Positions 7,947 to 16,037 of a stretch of 63,927 nt of DNA are shown piece after piece. The translations under genes were made by a program, and so were the position numbers. The notes below the pieces were generated by a model, which saw only the letters and a list, made by a program, of their open reading frames with translations, was not told where the DNA came from and did not search any database. How positions within the stretch are numbered: position 1 is the first letter of the stretch; each line of letters opens with the position of its first letter. Origin of the DNA: an uncultured Pelagibacteraceae bacterium (GTDB lineage: Bacteria; Pseudomonadota; Alphaproteobacteria; Pelagibacterales; Pelagibacteraceae); the NCBI GenBank assembly GCA_902607805.1, contig CACLLR010000002.1, positions 1-63,927 of the forward strand, in the 5' to 3' direction.

Positions 7947-8353
7947 TATTTTATTTCCTTTGCAATTTTTGATGCCCAAAGCTTAGCATCTTGTGTTGTC
8001 ACATGACAATCATATTTTTCTGGTTTTACAAACATTTGATTTGTATCTTCAAATCTTCCTTTTTTGATTGTATCTACCCAAGCTACATAATCTGCTGGAA
8101 ATAATTTTCTCGCTTCTGGAGTTGGACAAATAAAATCGGCAATAACATTATTACCATCATTTTTTAATTTAATTGCAGCATCTGCCATTCTTTTTGCTTG
8201 TCTTTTTCTACCTTCTTCTGAAAAATCCCAATCATTTGCTTCTTTCCTAATCTCATCTGCATTTAATCTTTTTGATTTAATCAATTTATCTAATTCATTG
8301 GCTAAAGTTGTTTTGCCTGCGCCTGGCAATCCCATAATTAAAATTATTTTCAT
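7946..8353 (-). CDS. Small P-loop kinase, APS-kinase-like
   Basis: A 135-residue P-loop protein with Walker A at residues 8-16 (GLPGAGKTT) right at the N terminus. An LNADEIRKEAND segment resembles the substrate and lid region of adenylylsulfate kinase, and there is a VIADFICPTPEAR stretch like the APS kinase core. It is shorter than typical CysC (about 200 residues). No sulfate assimilation genes are near, so APS may not be the substrate; gluconate, shikimate or other small-molecule kinases share the fold. It overlaps the DddP-like gene by one base upstream and the nucleotidyltransferase by one base downstream. Confidence 0.75.
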   Translation of the reverse strand: MKIILIMGLPGAGKTTLANELDKLIKSKRLNADEIRKEANDWDFSEEGRKRQAKRMADAAIKLKNDGNNVIADFICPTPEARKLFPADYVAWVDTIKKGRFEDTNQMFVKPEKYDCHVTTQDAKLWASKIAKEIK

Positions 8354-9588
8354 TAAATATCTTCTAAAGGATGATGAGACATAAGTTCAAGATTATTTTT
8401 TCCAACTAAATACTGTTGCTCAAGTTTAACTCCTTCTTTACCTCCTACCTTACCAATATATGTTTCAACAGTAATAGTCATATTTTTTTCAAAATGACCT
8501 TCTCTTTGACCTCCATCAGTTGGATATTTTATTTGTGGCCATTCATCACAAAGTCCAATACCATGAACCATGCACGAATACCTATTACCATAATACTCTT
8601 CAGGGAGTTTCCAAGATTTTTGAGTAAATTCATTAAATGATATTCCAGGTTTAATTAATCTTGCATTGTGTTGAATATGTTCAACAGCTATTTGATATAA
8701 TTTTTTTTGATTATCATTAAATTTGTTTCCTTCTACAAATGTTCTTGATATATCGGCACAATAACCATAAGGACCAACCATATCTGTATCAAAAGATACT
8801 ATTTCACCCGTTTGAATTACTTTGTTGCTGCTTTCTTGCATCCAAGGATTTGTTCTTTCACCAGAAGATAAAATTCTACATTCAATCCATTCACCTCCAT
8901 GTTCAATATTTGTTTTATGCAAAATTGACCAGAGTTCATCCTCGGTCATTCCAGCTTTTAATTCGTTACGCATTTTTGAAACACCAATTTCAGCAACATC
9001 AATTGCAGCTTTCATACATTTTAATTCCTCTGAAGATTTAATAACTCTAGCCATTTCTAGAATTAATTTAGCATCAACAACTTCAATACCTAATTTATTT
9101 AATGCAGTTACAGAAGGACCGTTAATAACATCTATTGCTACTTTTTTACTTTTAAAATAAGAATTTGATAAATCTTTAATTTCATTAATCCATTTTTTTA
9201 ATTGAGAACTTGCTTGATCTCCATTACTAAAATAATCCCAAGTTATTGCCGGTCTTATTTCGTCAATTAAATTTAAGTGCTTGGATAAAATTTCACAGTT
9301 AAAATACTCATAAAGTATTACTGGTCCATCAACAGGAATAAAACAATACCTGGTTAGATTATGCATATTATAAACACTCATATTAGTTGTGTCTAATGCA
9401 TATCTAATATTAACTGGATCAAATAATATACAAGCTTCAAGATTATTTTTTTCTAATTCTTTTTTTACTCTGTCAAGTCTGTAAGATCTAAGCTTATCAA
9501 AATTAATTTCATCTTCTCTTAATCTTTTTTTGGTTAAATAATTTGAATTAGGTTTTAAATGAGGATTAATTTTTCTATTAAATTTCAT
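8353..9588 (-). CDS. dddP: DddP-like DMSP lyase (M24 metallopeptidase fold)
   Basis: A 411-residue creatinase/Xaa-Pro-peptidase-fold protein. It contains FDPVNIRYALDTTNM (residues 56-70), GGEWIECRILSSGERTNPW (231-249) and MVHGIGLCDEWP (340-351), blocks I associate with DddP. Metal ligands fall at Asp267, Asp269, Asp279, His342, Glu375 and Glu390, with Tyr337 and Asp348 at the positions of the catalytic Tyr/Asp pair, at constant offsets from the roseobacter enzyme as I recall it. DddP cleaves dimethylsulfoniopropionate to dimethyl sulfide and acrylate in the cytoplasm. It is slightly shorter than roseobacter DddP (about 445). A non-DMSP M24 hydrolase is possible but less likely. Confidence 0.78.
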   Translation of the reverse strand: MKFNRKINPHLKPNSNYLTKKRLREDEINFDKLRSYRLDRVKKELEKNNLEACILFDPVNIRYALDTTNMSVYNMHNLTRYCFIPVDGPVILYEYFNCEILSKHLNLIDEIRPAITWDYFSNGDQASSQLKKWINEIKDLSNSYFKSKKVAIDVINGPSVTALNKLGIEVVDAKLILEMARVIKSSEELKCMKAAIDVAEIGVSKMRNELKAGMTEDELWSILHKTNIEHGGEWIECRILSSGERTNPWMQESSNKVIQTGEIVSFDTDMVGPYGYCADISRTFVEGNKFNDNQKKLYQIAVEHIQHNARLIKPGISFNEFTQKSWKLPEEYYGNRYSCMVHGIGLCDEWPQIKYPTDGGQREGHFEKNMTITVETYIGKVGGKEGVKLEQQYLVGKNNLELMSHHPLEDI

Positions 9589-9589
9589 A

Positions 9590-10765
9590 TCAAATTATAT
9601 TTGTTGCAACCCATTTATGAAAATGATGGGTTGGATTATCCATAACTGGAGAAAAATTGCCACCATTATAAGAAGGAGAGTTTCTTCCTATTTGCATTCT
9701 CTGAATTATGTCGACATCTTCTTTTTGAATATCTTTCCACAGTTTATGATTTTGTTTTCTTAATGATTTGAATTTCTTTGAATTTGCTGCATTTTCTCCA
9801 ACATAATATAACTCCATATGTTCAATTGTATATTCATGATTTACTGGTTCTAACCAATAAGCATAAAAATGATCTTTATGTATGCCCAACATTACATTTG
9901 GAAATAAAGCTATATATTCTGCTATTTTTTCTTTTTTTTTGGGCCAATTAGGAAAGCAAGGAAATTTTTTATTACCTTTAAGTCTTGGATTATAAACTTC
10001 AGTTCCTTGGCCTGCAAATCTATTTGGTAGTCCTTGAATGTGATAATGATCATCAATTTTCGAGTATGAATTAAGTCCAGGGTGAACCCAAGGTAGATGA
10101 TAACTTTCACAATAATTTTCTATAGCAAATTTCCAATTACATTTTGCAGTTAGTTGAAAATATCCAAAATCTTTAGAGTGTTTTATTAATTTTCTATCTT
10201 TTAAAGGCCAAAATTTTGCCCATCTATCACTTAAAGGTTTTATATAATTTTCAAATGAAATTTCATTGTTACTTATATTTATCATTATTAAATCAAGCCA
10301 AACGTAAGTTCTTATTTCTTTTAAGTTATTATCAGACTTGTTAAAACTTGAAGTTTTATGTTTATTCATTCCTCCTATATGAGGTGTAGCAATTAGATTT
10401 CCATCAAAATTATAAGACCAAGAATGATAAGGGCATCTTATCACATTTTTGTTTTTTCCTATCTCACTTACAAGTTTAACTCCTCTATGACTGCAAACAT
10501 TATGAAAAACTTTAATTTTATTTTTTTTGTTTCTCACTATTAATAAAGGCAGGCCTAAAAGGTCTAGAGGTTTTATATCTCCTATATTTGGTAAAGAACT
10601 TGCAACTCCTATTACAACCCACTTATCTTCAAAAATTTTTTTTCTTTCAATAAAAGTATATTCTTTACTAGTATAACATTCATTTGGAAGTCCATGAGCT
10701 TTGTGGATCGGTTTGTTTACCAAATCTAATTTTTTTTTATTAATAATATTATAAATTTCTGACAT
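9590..10765 (-). CDS. Rieske non-heme iron oxygenase, alpha subunit
   Basis: A 391-residue oxygenase component. The Rieske [2Fe-2S] ligands are Cys91-x-His93 in CSHRG and Cys111-x2-His114 in CPYHSW. The catalytic domain has NYCESYHLPWVHPG (residues 217-230) with His223 and His228 as iron ligands and Glu219 at the bridging position, a pattern shared with choline, carnitine and glycine betaine monooxygenases. No ferredoxin reductase is adjacent, so electrons must come from elsewhere. Clustering with dimethylglycine dehydrogenase and BHMT makes a trimethylammonium substrate attractive (a GbcA-like role), but the sequence alone does not prove it. It overlaps the methyltransferase by one base. Confidence 0.85.
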   Translation of the reverse strand: MSEIYNIINKKKLDLVNKPIHKAHGLPNECYTSKEYTFIERKKIFEDKWVVIGVASSLPNIGDIKPLDLLGLPLLIVRNKKNKIKVFHNVCSHRGVKLVSEIGKNKNVIRCPYHSWSYNFDGNLIATPHIGGMNKHKTSSFNKSDNNLKEIRTYVWLDLIMINISNNEISFENYIKPLSDRWAKFWPLKDRKLIKHSKDFGYFQLTAKCNWKFAIENYCESYHLPWVHPGLNSYSKIDDHYHIQGLPNRFAGQGTEVYNPRLKGNKKFPCFPNWPKKKEKIAEYIALFPNVMLGIHKDHFYAYWLEPVNHEYTIEHMELYYVGENAANSKKFKSLRKQNHKLWKDIQKEDVDIIQRMQIGRNSPSYNGGNFSPVMDNPTHHFHKWVATNII

Positions 10766-11394
10766 TATTTTATAACTTCATAGAGACCTAACCAAGCATT
10801 AACATCTTTACTCGCTATATAATTTGATTTAAAAAATTCTATTTTTTTCCATTTATTTTCTTTATTTAACTGATCAATTTTTTTGTCAAATCCGTATGTT
10901 TCATAAATTCCTTCATTAATGGTAAAACAAATTAATCCTTTTTTTTTTGTAATTCTTAAAAATTCATCTAAAGCTGGAGGTTTTACATGACCAAATGTAA
11001 ATGTACCGACACACATAAGTGCATCAAAGGAATTATCTTGTTCTTGAATTTTTTTGTTTAAATCTATTTTATCCAATTTCTGGTAAAGTCCATTTGGAAC
11101 TAAATCTAAAAGTTTTTTTGAAAGATCGGCTCCATAAAAATTTTTAAAACCGTATTTTTTTAATTCAACGCCAACTAAACCTGTTCCACATCCTGCGTCA
11201 TAAATTTTAATATTTTTATTTTTTTGATATTTTATAAAAACTTCAGAGGTTTCTTGGGGCCCTGTATAGTTCCAATCTAACATATCCTTATCATATTTGT
11301 TTCCTTCCCCCCATTCGTCATAATATTTCATGACTTCATCAGTTTTTTTTAATTTGTAAATTGGAACTTTGTTTCCTACATCTTTTTGTGACAT
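10765..11394 (-). CDS. Class I SAM-dependent methyltransferase
   Basis: A 209-residue cytoplasmic methyltransferase. SAM motif I is IYDAGCGTGLVGVELKKYG (about residues 59-77); motif II follows as FYGADLSKKLL, and the post-motif is FDALMCVGTFTFGHV. It resembles the methyltransf_11/25 group, with Williams-Beuren-region-27-like spacing. It shares single-base overlaps with the dehydrogenase upstream and the Rieske gene downstream, so it belongs to the betaine transcript. The acceptor is not evident. A SAM enzyme in a demethylation operon might use regenerated methionine/SAM, but that is speculation. Confidence 0.85.
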   Translation of the reverse strand: MSQKDVGNKVPIYKLKKTDEVMKYYDEWGEGNKYDKDMLDWNYTGPQETSEVFIKYQKNKNIKIYDAGCGTGLVGVELKKYGFKNFYGADLSKKLLDLVPNGLYQKLDKIDLNKKIQEQDNSFDALMCVGTFTFGHVKPPALDEFLRITKKKGLICFTINEGIYETYGFDKKIDQLNKENKWKKIEFFKSNYIASKDVNAWLGLYEVIK

Positions 11395-13799
11395 TAACTT
11401 CTCATTTTTTGTCCGCTTGGATCATAGAGCGGCTCTTTAATTACCGAACAATTAAATAAATCTCCGTTAATTTCGACCTGAATTCCATTTTCTGATTTTA
11501 ATTTTTTTTGATCTATATAAGAAAAAGCAACACTTTTATTAACAAAATGAGCAAAACCTCCTGAGGTTATATATCCTATACTTTTATCATCTTTCATGAC
11601 TGCTTCATTATTTGTTACATCAATATCGTTTGTCTCTACAATTAAAGGAAGAATTTTATTTGTACTATTATCATTTTTAGCTTTGTCTTTTCCTATAAAA
11701 TCTTTTTCCCAATTTATAAAGCTATCTAATCCAGTTTCTTTAGGTGTGAAATCGGGACGATAATCTAAAGTCCAAGCTCCCCAATTTTTTTCTAACCTCA
11801 TAGACATTAAAGCACGTCCACCGAATGGTTTTATATTGAATTCTTTTCCTGCATTAATTAATTCTTCGTATAATTTTAATTGGAAATGTGGAGCAACGTA
11901 TATTTCATAGCCAAGTTCACCAGTGAATGAAATTCTATTTATAATCGCTGGAACTCCTCCTACAAACATTCTCCGTGAATCTCTAAATTTAAATTTTTCA
12001 TTAGAAACATCTTCTCTGACAATTTTTTTAAGTAATTCTCTAGATTTAGGTCCTGCAATTGCAAGCCCATGAAAATCATCTGATCTATTTTTATAATTTA
12101 AGTTAAATTTTTCTAAATGACTTTCAAACCATCTTCTATGCATATCTTGTGCAGCTCCAGATCCGAAAACCATAAATTCATTATCATCTAAACATGCAAC
12201 AGTTAAATCTCCATAGAGTTTACCTCTATAAGAAAGCATTGGACTTAAAGAAATTCTACCAGGTTTAGGTAGTTTTCCAGCCATAATATGATCTAAAAAT
12301 TTTCTTGAATCTGGTCCTTTAAATTCATGTTTTGAAAAATTAGCTACTTCAATTATACCAACATTCTCTCTAACATTAATTACTTCTTTTGAAACATAAT
12401 TGTGAGATCTAGATCTTTTTATTGTCGGGTCCTCGTAAGCGTCTGCTTTATTCTTAGCAAACCAAAGAACAGTTTCTAATCCAAAACTATCTCCCATAAC
12501 AGCGCCCTGGTTTACAAATCTATCATACAACGTTGTTGTTTTTTGTTTTCTTCCTTTAGGTAAAGTTTCATTAGGAAAAGTCATTATAAATCTTCTTTCA
12601 TAATTTTCAGAAGATTTTATTGTTCCATATTGAGGGGATGCATAATCTCCAAATCTTGCAACATCCATGGCCCAGACATCTACCTCAGGTTCTCCATCAA
12701 TTATCCATTCCGCTATACATTTTCCAACTCCTCCACCTTGACAAAATCCAGCCATTACTCCTACGGCAACCCAATAATTTTTCATTCCTGGAACAGGTCC
12801 AATTAATGGACTTCCATCAGGACCAAAAGTAAAAGGTCCATTTACAATATTTTTAATTCCGGCTTTTTCAAGAGCTGGCATTCTCTTAAATCCAATAGCT
12901 AATCTGTCTTGAATGTTTTCTAGTTTTGGCTCTAGCAATTCATGACCAAAATTTAATGGAGTACCTTCAACTTTCCAAGGAGTAGACTTTTGTTCATATG
13001 TGCCTAGTAACATTCCTTTACCTTCTTGTCTAAAATAAATATTACCTTCAAAATCTGTTCCAATTGGAAGTCTTTGATCTCCCAATGCTTCAATTTCTGG
13101 AATAGCCTCTGTAATTAGATAATGGTGTTCCATAGGCTGAACAGGTAAATTTAATCCAGCCAAATTACCAACTTCTCTCGCCCATAATCCTCCGGCATTA
13201 ATAACAATCTCAGCATTAATATTTCCTTTATCTGTTACAACATTCCATGAACCATCTTCTTTTTGTTTAGTGTCCCTTACAACTGTATGAGTATAATATT
13301 TTCCTCCATGAACTTTTGCCGCCTTAGCAAACGCATATGTAACTCCTGATGGATCAACCTCTCCATCTATTGGATCCCATAATGCTAACAAATATCTAGA
13401 AGGATCAATTAAAGGGTTTTTCTTTTTTACTTCTTCAAGAGAAATAAATTCTTGATCTAGTCCCATATATCTTGCTTTTGATCTTTCTCTTTTTAGATAT
13501 TCTGCCCAGACATCGTTTGAAGCTAAATAAAATCCTCCACTTGGTTTAAATCCACAAGAATGACCTGACTCTTTCTCTATTTCTTTGTAAAGACCTATTG
13601 TGTAGGCCATCATCCTTGAAATATTTGGGTCGTTTGAAATTACATGAACATTTCCAGCAGCATGCCATGATGAACCAGAAGTTAATTCGTTTCTTTCTAA
13701 CAAAATACAATCTTTCATTCCAAATTTTGAAAGATGATAAAGAATTGAACAACCAACAACTCCTCCTCCAATTATTACTACTTTGGCATGTTTTTCCAT
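11394..13799 (-). CDS. Dimethylglycine/sarcosine dehydrogenase, FAD plus GcvT domains
   Basis: An 801-residue two-domain flavoprotein. The N-terminal DAO domain starts with VVIIGGGVVGCSILYHL (FAD-binding GxGxxG), and SGSSWHAAGNVH holds the His that is usually covalently linked to FAD. From about residue 430 an FAO_M/GcvT module follows, with GELGYEIYVAP and GGRALMSMRLE, for folate-bound methylene transfer. The length fits mitochondrial-type dimethylglycine or sarcosine dehydrogenase. It would oxidise dimethylglycine to sarcosine, giving 5,10-methylene-THF. The gene lies 2 bases after BHMT, whose product is dimethylglycine, which favours dimethylglycine dehydrogenase; sarcosine dehydrogenase cannot be excluded from sequence. 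Confidence 0.85.
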   Translation of the reverse strand: MEKHAKVVIIGGGVVGCSILYHLSKFGMKDCILLERNELTSGSSWHAAGNVHVISNDPNISRMMAYTIGLYKEIEKESGHSCGFKPSGGFYLASNDVWAEYLKRERSKARYMGLDQEFISLEEVKKKNPLIDPSRYLLALWDPIDGEVDPSGVTYAFAKAAKVHGGKYYTHTVVRDTKQKEDGSWNVVTDKGNINAEIVINAGGLWAREVGNLAGLNLPVQPMEHHYLITEAIPEIEALGDQRLPIGTDFEGNIYFRQEGKGMLLGTYEQKSTPWKVEGTPLNFGHELLEPKLENIQDRLAIGFKRMPALEKAGIKNIVNGPFTFGPDGSPLIGPVPGMKNYWVAVGVMAGFCQGGGVGKCIAEWIIDGEPEVDVWAMDVARFGDYASPQYGTIKSSENYERRFIMTFPNETLPKGRKQKTTTLYDRFVNQGAVMGDSFGLETVLWFAKNKADAYEDPTIKRSRSHNYVSKEVINVRENVGIIEVANFSKHEFKGPDSRKFLDHIMAGKLPKPGRISLSPMLSYRGKLYGDLTVACLDDNEFMVFGSGAAQDMHRRWFESHLEKFNLNYKNRSDDFHGLAIAGPKSRELLKKIVREDVSNEKFKFRDSRRMFVGGVPAIINRISFTGELGYEIYVAPHFQLKLYEELINAGKEFNIKPFGGRALMSMRLEKNWGAWTLDYRPDFTPKETGLDSFINWEKDFIGKDKAKNDNSTNKILPLIVETNDIDVTNNEAVMKDDKSIGYITSGGFAHFVNKSVAFSYIDQKKLKSENGIQVEINGDLFNCSVIKEPLYDPSGQKMRS

Positions 13800-13801
13800 A
13801 A

Positions 13802-14842
13802 CTAGTATTTAATTTCTTTATTAACTTCTTTTAAAGTTTTGTCAGTTCCATGATGAAAATGTTTACTCATGTCAGGCATATACTTCATAGAAATTGGTTT
13901 TTTTCCAACTGCAACTGCCATTTCTCTTACATGGTGAGCTTCTGCTCCACAACAAATTCCAATAAAATTAATTTTTTGTTTTAAACAATCTTTTGCAAAT
14001 TCTGCCATTTCAAATCTATTGCAAAATAAATTATCTAGAGCTACGGGGAAAGCATTTCCTCCAGGTATACAATCACAACCATGGTCTGTTTGATTTAAAA
14101 AACCTGGTTCTTCCTCAGTAGTTCTGTATGGAACAGGCAAGCCTGCTACATGACAAGAAACTTTTTTTCTAACTTCTTTAAGTAATTTCATTGTCATTTT
14201 TGGTCCTCTATAACAATTTAAACCTACTACATCAGCTCCAAGGTCTTCAATTATTTTACAAGCATCTTCAGCGCTGTAACCATCCCTGGTTAGGTCGCCT
14301 CTTGGTATTGCGTAATTTGCAACTGCTATTAAACCTTCATCTTTTATAGCTTTTAGAGCAATTTTCATTTCATCAACCCAATTTATTGTTTCTGCTACTA
14401 CAAAATCAACACCGGCTTCTTTTGCCCATCTAATTTGTTCTTCATACATTTTTTGACATTCTTTAAATGTAGATTTGTCTTTTGGATCAAAAATATTTGT
14501 ATTAGCAACATCGCCACAAACCATCAAATTTAAATCTTTAAATTCAGCTGCAGCATCTTTTGCAATTTTAAGAGCATTTTTTTGCATTAGTTCAAGCAAA
14601 TCTTCTTTTCCTATAATCCTCAATTTTTCCCTATGACCATAATAAGTAAATGCTTGAACAACATCAGATCCAGCTCTAATAAATTCTCTATGTAATTGCG
14701 TAACTACTTCAGGATTTTCTAAAACTACTTCTGGAACAAAAGCGCCTGCAGAAAGATATCCTCTTCTTTCCATGGCAAACAAATAACCTTCGGCACAAAT
14801 TATTGGACCTTTGTTTAATCGTGTAATTAAATCTTCTTTCAT
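13802..14842 (-). CDS. bhmT: Betaine-homocysteine S-methyltransferase (BHMT)
   Basis: A 346-residue zinc methyltransferase that moves a methyl from glycine betaine to homocysteine, giving methionine and dimethylglycine. Zinc cysteines are visible as Cys210 in GLNCYRG and Cys298-Cys299 in GICCGAE, at the spacing of human BHMT. The N-terminal GPIICAEGYLFAMERRGYL and the AETINWVDEMK strand also match the family. It is about 60 residues shorter than the mammalian enzyme and lacks the C-terminal oligomerisation arm. It is the first gene of the minus-strand run down to 6724 and is followed immediately by the dimethylglycine dehydrogenase gene, so substrate and product enzymes are coupled. Confidence 0.9.
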   Translation of the reverse strand: MKEDLITRLNKGPIICAEGYLFAMERRGYLSAGAFVPEVVLENPEVVTQLHREFIRAGSDVVQAFTYYGHREKLRIIGKEDLLELMQKNALKIAKDAAAEFKDLNLMVCGDVANTNIFDPKDKSTFKECQKMYEEQIRWAKEAGVDFVVAETINWVDEMKIALKAIKDEGLIAVANYAIPRGDLTRDGYSAEDACKIIEDLGADVVGLNCYRGPKMTMKLLKEVRKKVSCHVAGLPVPYRTTEEEPGFLNQTDHGCDCIPGGNAFPVALDNLFCNRFEMAEFAKDCLKQKINFIGICCGAEAHHVREMAVAVGKKPISMKYMPDMSKHFHHGTDKTLKEVNKEIKY

Positions 14843-14975
14843 TTTTTAATTTAATTTATTTGTAATTATTAAGTGAATAAAGACAATTTTGTCACAACTT
14901 CTGGTTGATCGTGGTTTGCAATTTTCTCTTCTATATGTTCTGATTGATTATTAATTAATTAATTAGGAGATAATA
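14843..14975. promoter_or_regulatory. Divergent intergenic region between betaine catabolism and uptake genes
   Basis: These 133 bases separate the oppositely transcribed BHMT operon and the betaine-type ABC transporter, so both promoters should be here. An AGGAG ribosome binding site precedes the ATG at 14976, and a run of ATTA repeats lies just upstream of it. I see no convincing -35/-10 pair, no long hairpin and no recognisable riboswitch. Confidence 0.5.
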
Positions 14976-15986
14976 ATGAAAATTAAAAAAATACTTCTAT
15001 CAGTTGCAGTAATTTTTGGCTTAACTTCTTTTGGAACTATAGCTAATGCAGCTTGTGGAAATATATCTATTGCTAATATGAACTGGGCTTCAGCAAACTT
15101 TATGGCCGAAGTTGATAAGGTTATATTAGAAAAGGGATACGGATGTACAGTTGAACTTGTTCCAGGAGCAACAATGCCAACATTTACATCAATGCAAGAA
15201 AAAGGTGAGCCAGATGTAGCTCCTGAGTTTTGGGCAAATGCAGCTATTGTAGAATTAGAAGCAGCTGTATCAGAAGGTAAACTGCATTCAATTAACAAAG
15301 CTCCAATTACTGGTTTAGGTGAAGGATGGTGGGTATTGCCTCATACTTTAAAAAAGCATCCAGAACTAACAAGTGCTGATGCAATTTTAAAAAGACCTGA
15401 TTTATTTCCACACCCTGAAGATCCATCAAAAGGTGGATTTCATATCTGCCCTCCGGGATGGAACTGTGAATTAAGTAACAGAAACCATTTTAGAGCATGG
15501 GGAATGGAAGCAAAAGGTTGGGCTATAGTTGAAACTGGTTCAGCTGCTGGATTAGATGGTTCTATTGCTAAAGCTGCTGAAAGAGGAGAAAACTGGTTTG
15601 GATACTACTGGTCTCCAACAGCTTTAATTGGAAAATATGATATGCAGGCTGTAGACATGGGTGAATTTGCTGGAAAGGATAACTGGGATAATTGTTTATC
15701 AAAACCAGAACAAGAATGTGCTAACCCTAAAAAATCTTCATGGGTTAAATCTGAAGTTTTCACTGTAGCCACTGATAATTTTAAAAAAACTGCTGGTGCA
15801 GATGGTATGAAATATCTTGAAAACAGAACCTATCCGGGTCCAGTAATGAATGGAATGTTGGTTTGGATGGGTGAAAACCAAGCTGAAGGTGCAGATGCTG
15901 CAATTGAATTCTTAAAAACACAAGAAGATGTGTGGACTAAGTGGGTTTCAAGCTCAGCCGCTAAAAAAATAAAAAAAGCACTTTAA
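14976..15986 (+). CDS. proX: Glycine-betaine-type ABC transporter substrate-binding protein
   Basis: A 336-residue periplasmic binding protein of the OpuAC/ProX family. The Sec signal peptide ends at FGTIANA-AC (about residue 25). The mature protein begins with an ISIANMNWASANFMAEVDK block, typical of quaternary-amine binders, and has aromatic-rich segments (GEGWWVLPHTL, ENWFGYYWSPTAL) that can form an aromatic cage. A stable hairpin separates it from the permease gene. The exact ligand (glycine betaine, proline betaine, choline, DMSP) is not determined. Clustering with betaine catabolism on one side and a demethylation pair on the other points to a methylated osmolyte. Confidence 0.88.
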   Translation: MKIKKILLSVAVIFGLTSFGTIANAACGNISIANMNWASANFMAEVDKVILEKGYGCTVELVPGATMPTFTSMQEKGEPDVAPEFWANAAIVELEAAVSEGKLHSINKAPITGLGEGWWVLPHTLKKHPELTSADAILKRPDLFPHPEDPSKGGFHICPPGWNCELSNRNHFRAWGMEAKGWAIVETGSAAGLDGSIAKAAERGENWFGYYWSPTALIGKYDMQAVDMGEFAGKDNWDNCLSKPEQECANPKKSSWVKSEVFTVATDNFKKTAGADGMKYLENRTYPGPVMNGMLVWMGENQAEGADAAIEFLKTQEDVWTKWVSSSAAKKIKKAL

Positions 15987-15996
15987 AATAATAATT

Positions 15997-16024
15997 ATCG
16001 AACCCGTTTAAAAACGGGTTCGAT
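15997..16024 (+). promoter_or_regulatory. Intercistronic hairpin between binding protein and permease genes
   Basis: A perfect inverted repeat with arms ATCGAACCCGTTT and AAACGGGTTCGAT sits 10 bases after the binding-protein stop and 13 bases before the permease start. It is followed by CTAAAAAAAA on the coding strand and not by a T run, so it is a poor intrinsic terminator. It is well placed to protect the 3' end of the binding-protein mRNA or to attenuate read-through into the permease. Confidence 0.7.
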
Positions 16025-16037
16025 CTAAAAAAAATTT

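Noticed and set aside
14843-14975. Glycine riboswitch or SAM riboswitch before the betaine genes
   Set aside because: None of the conserved riboswitch core sequences or paired elements could be found.
15997-16024. Calling the hairpin after the betaine-binding protein a standard terminator
   Set aside because: It is followed by A residues on the coding strand, not by a T run, and the permease follows in the same direction.
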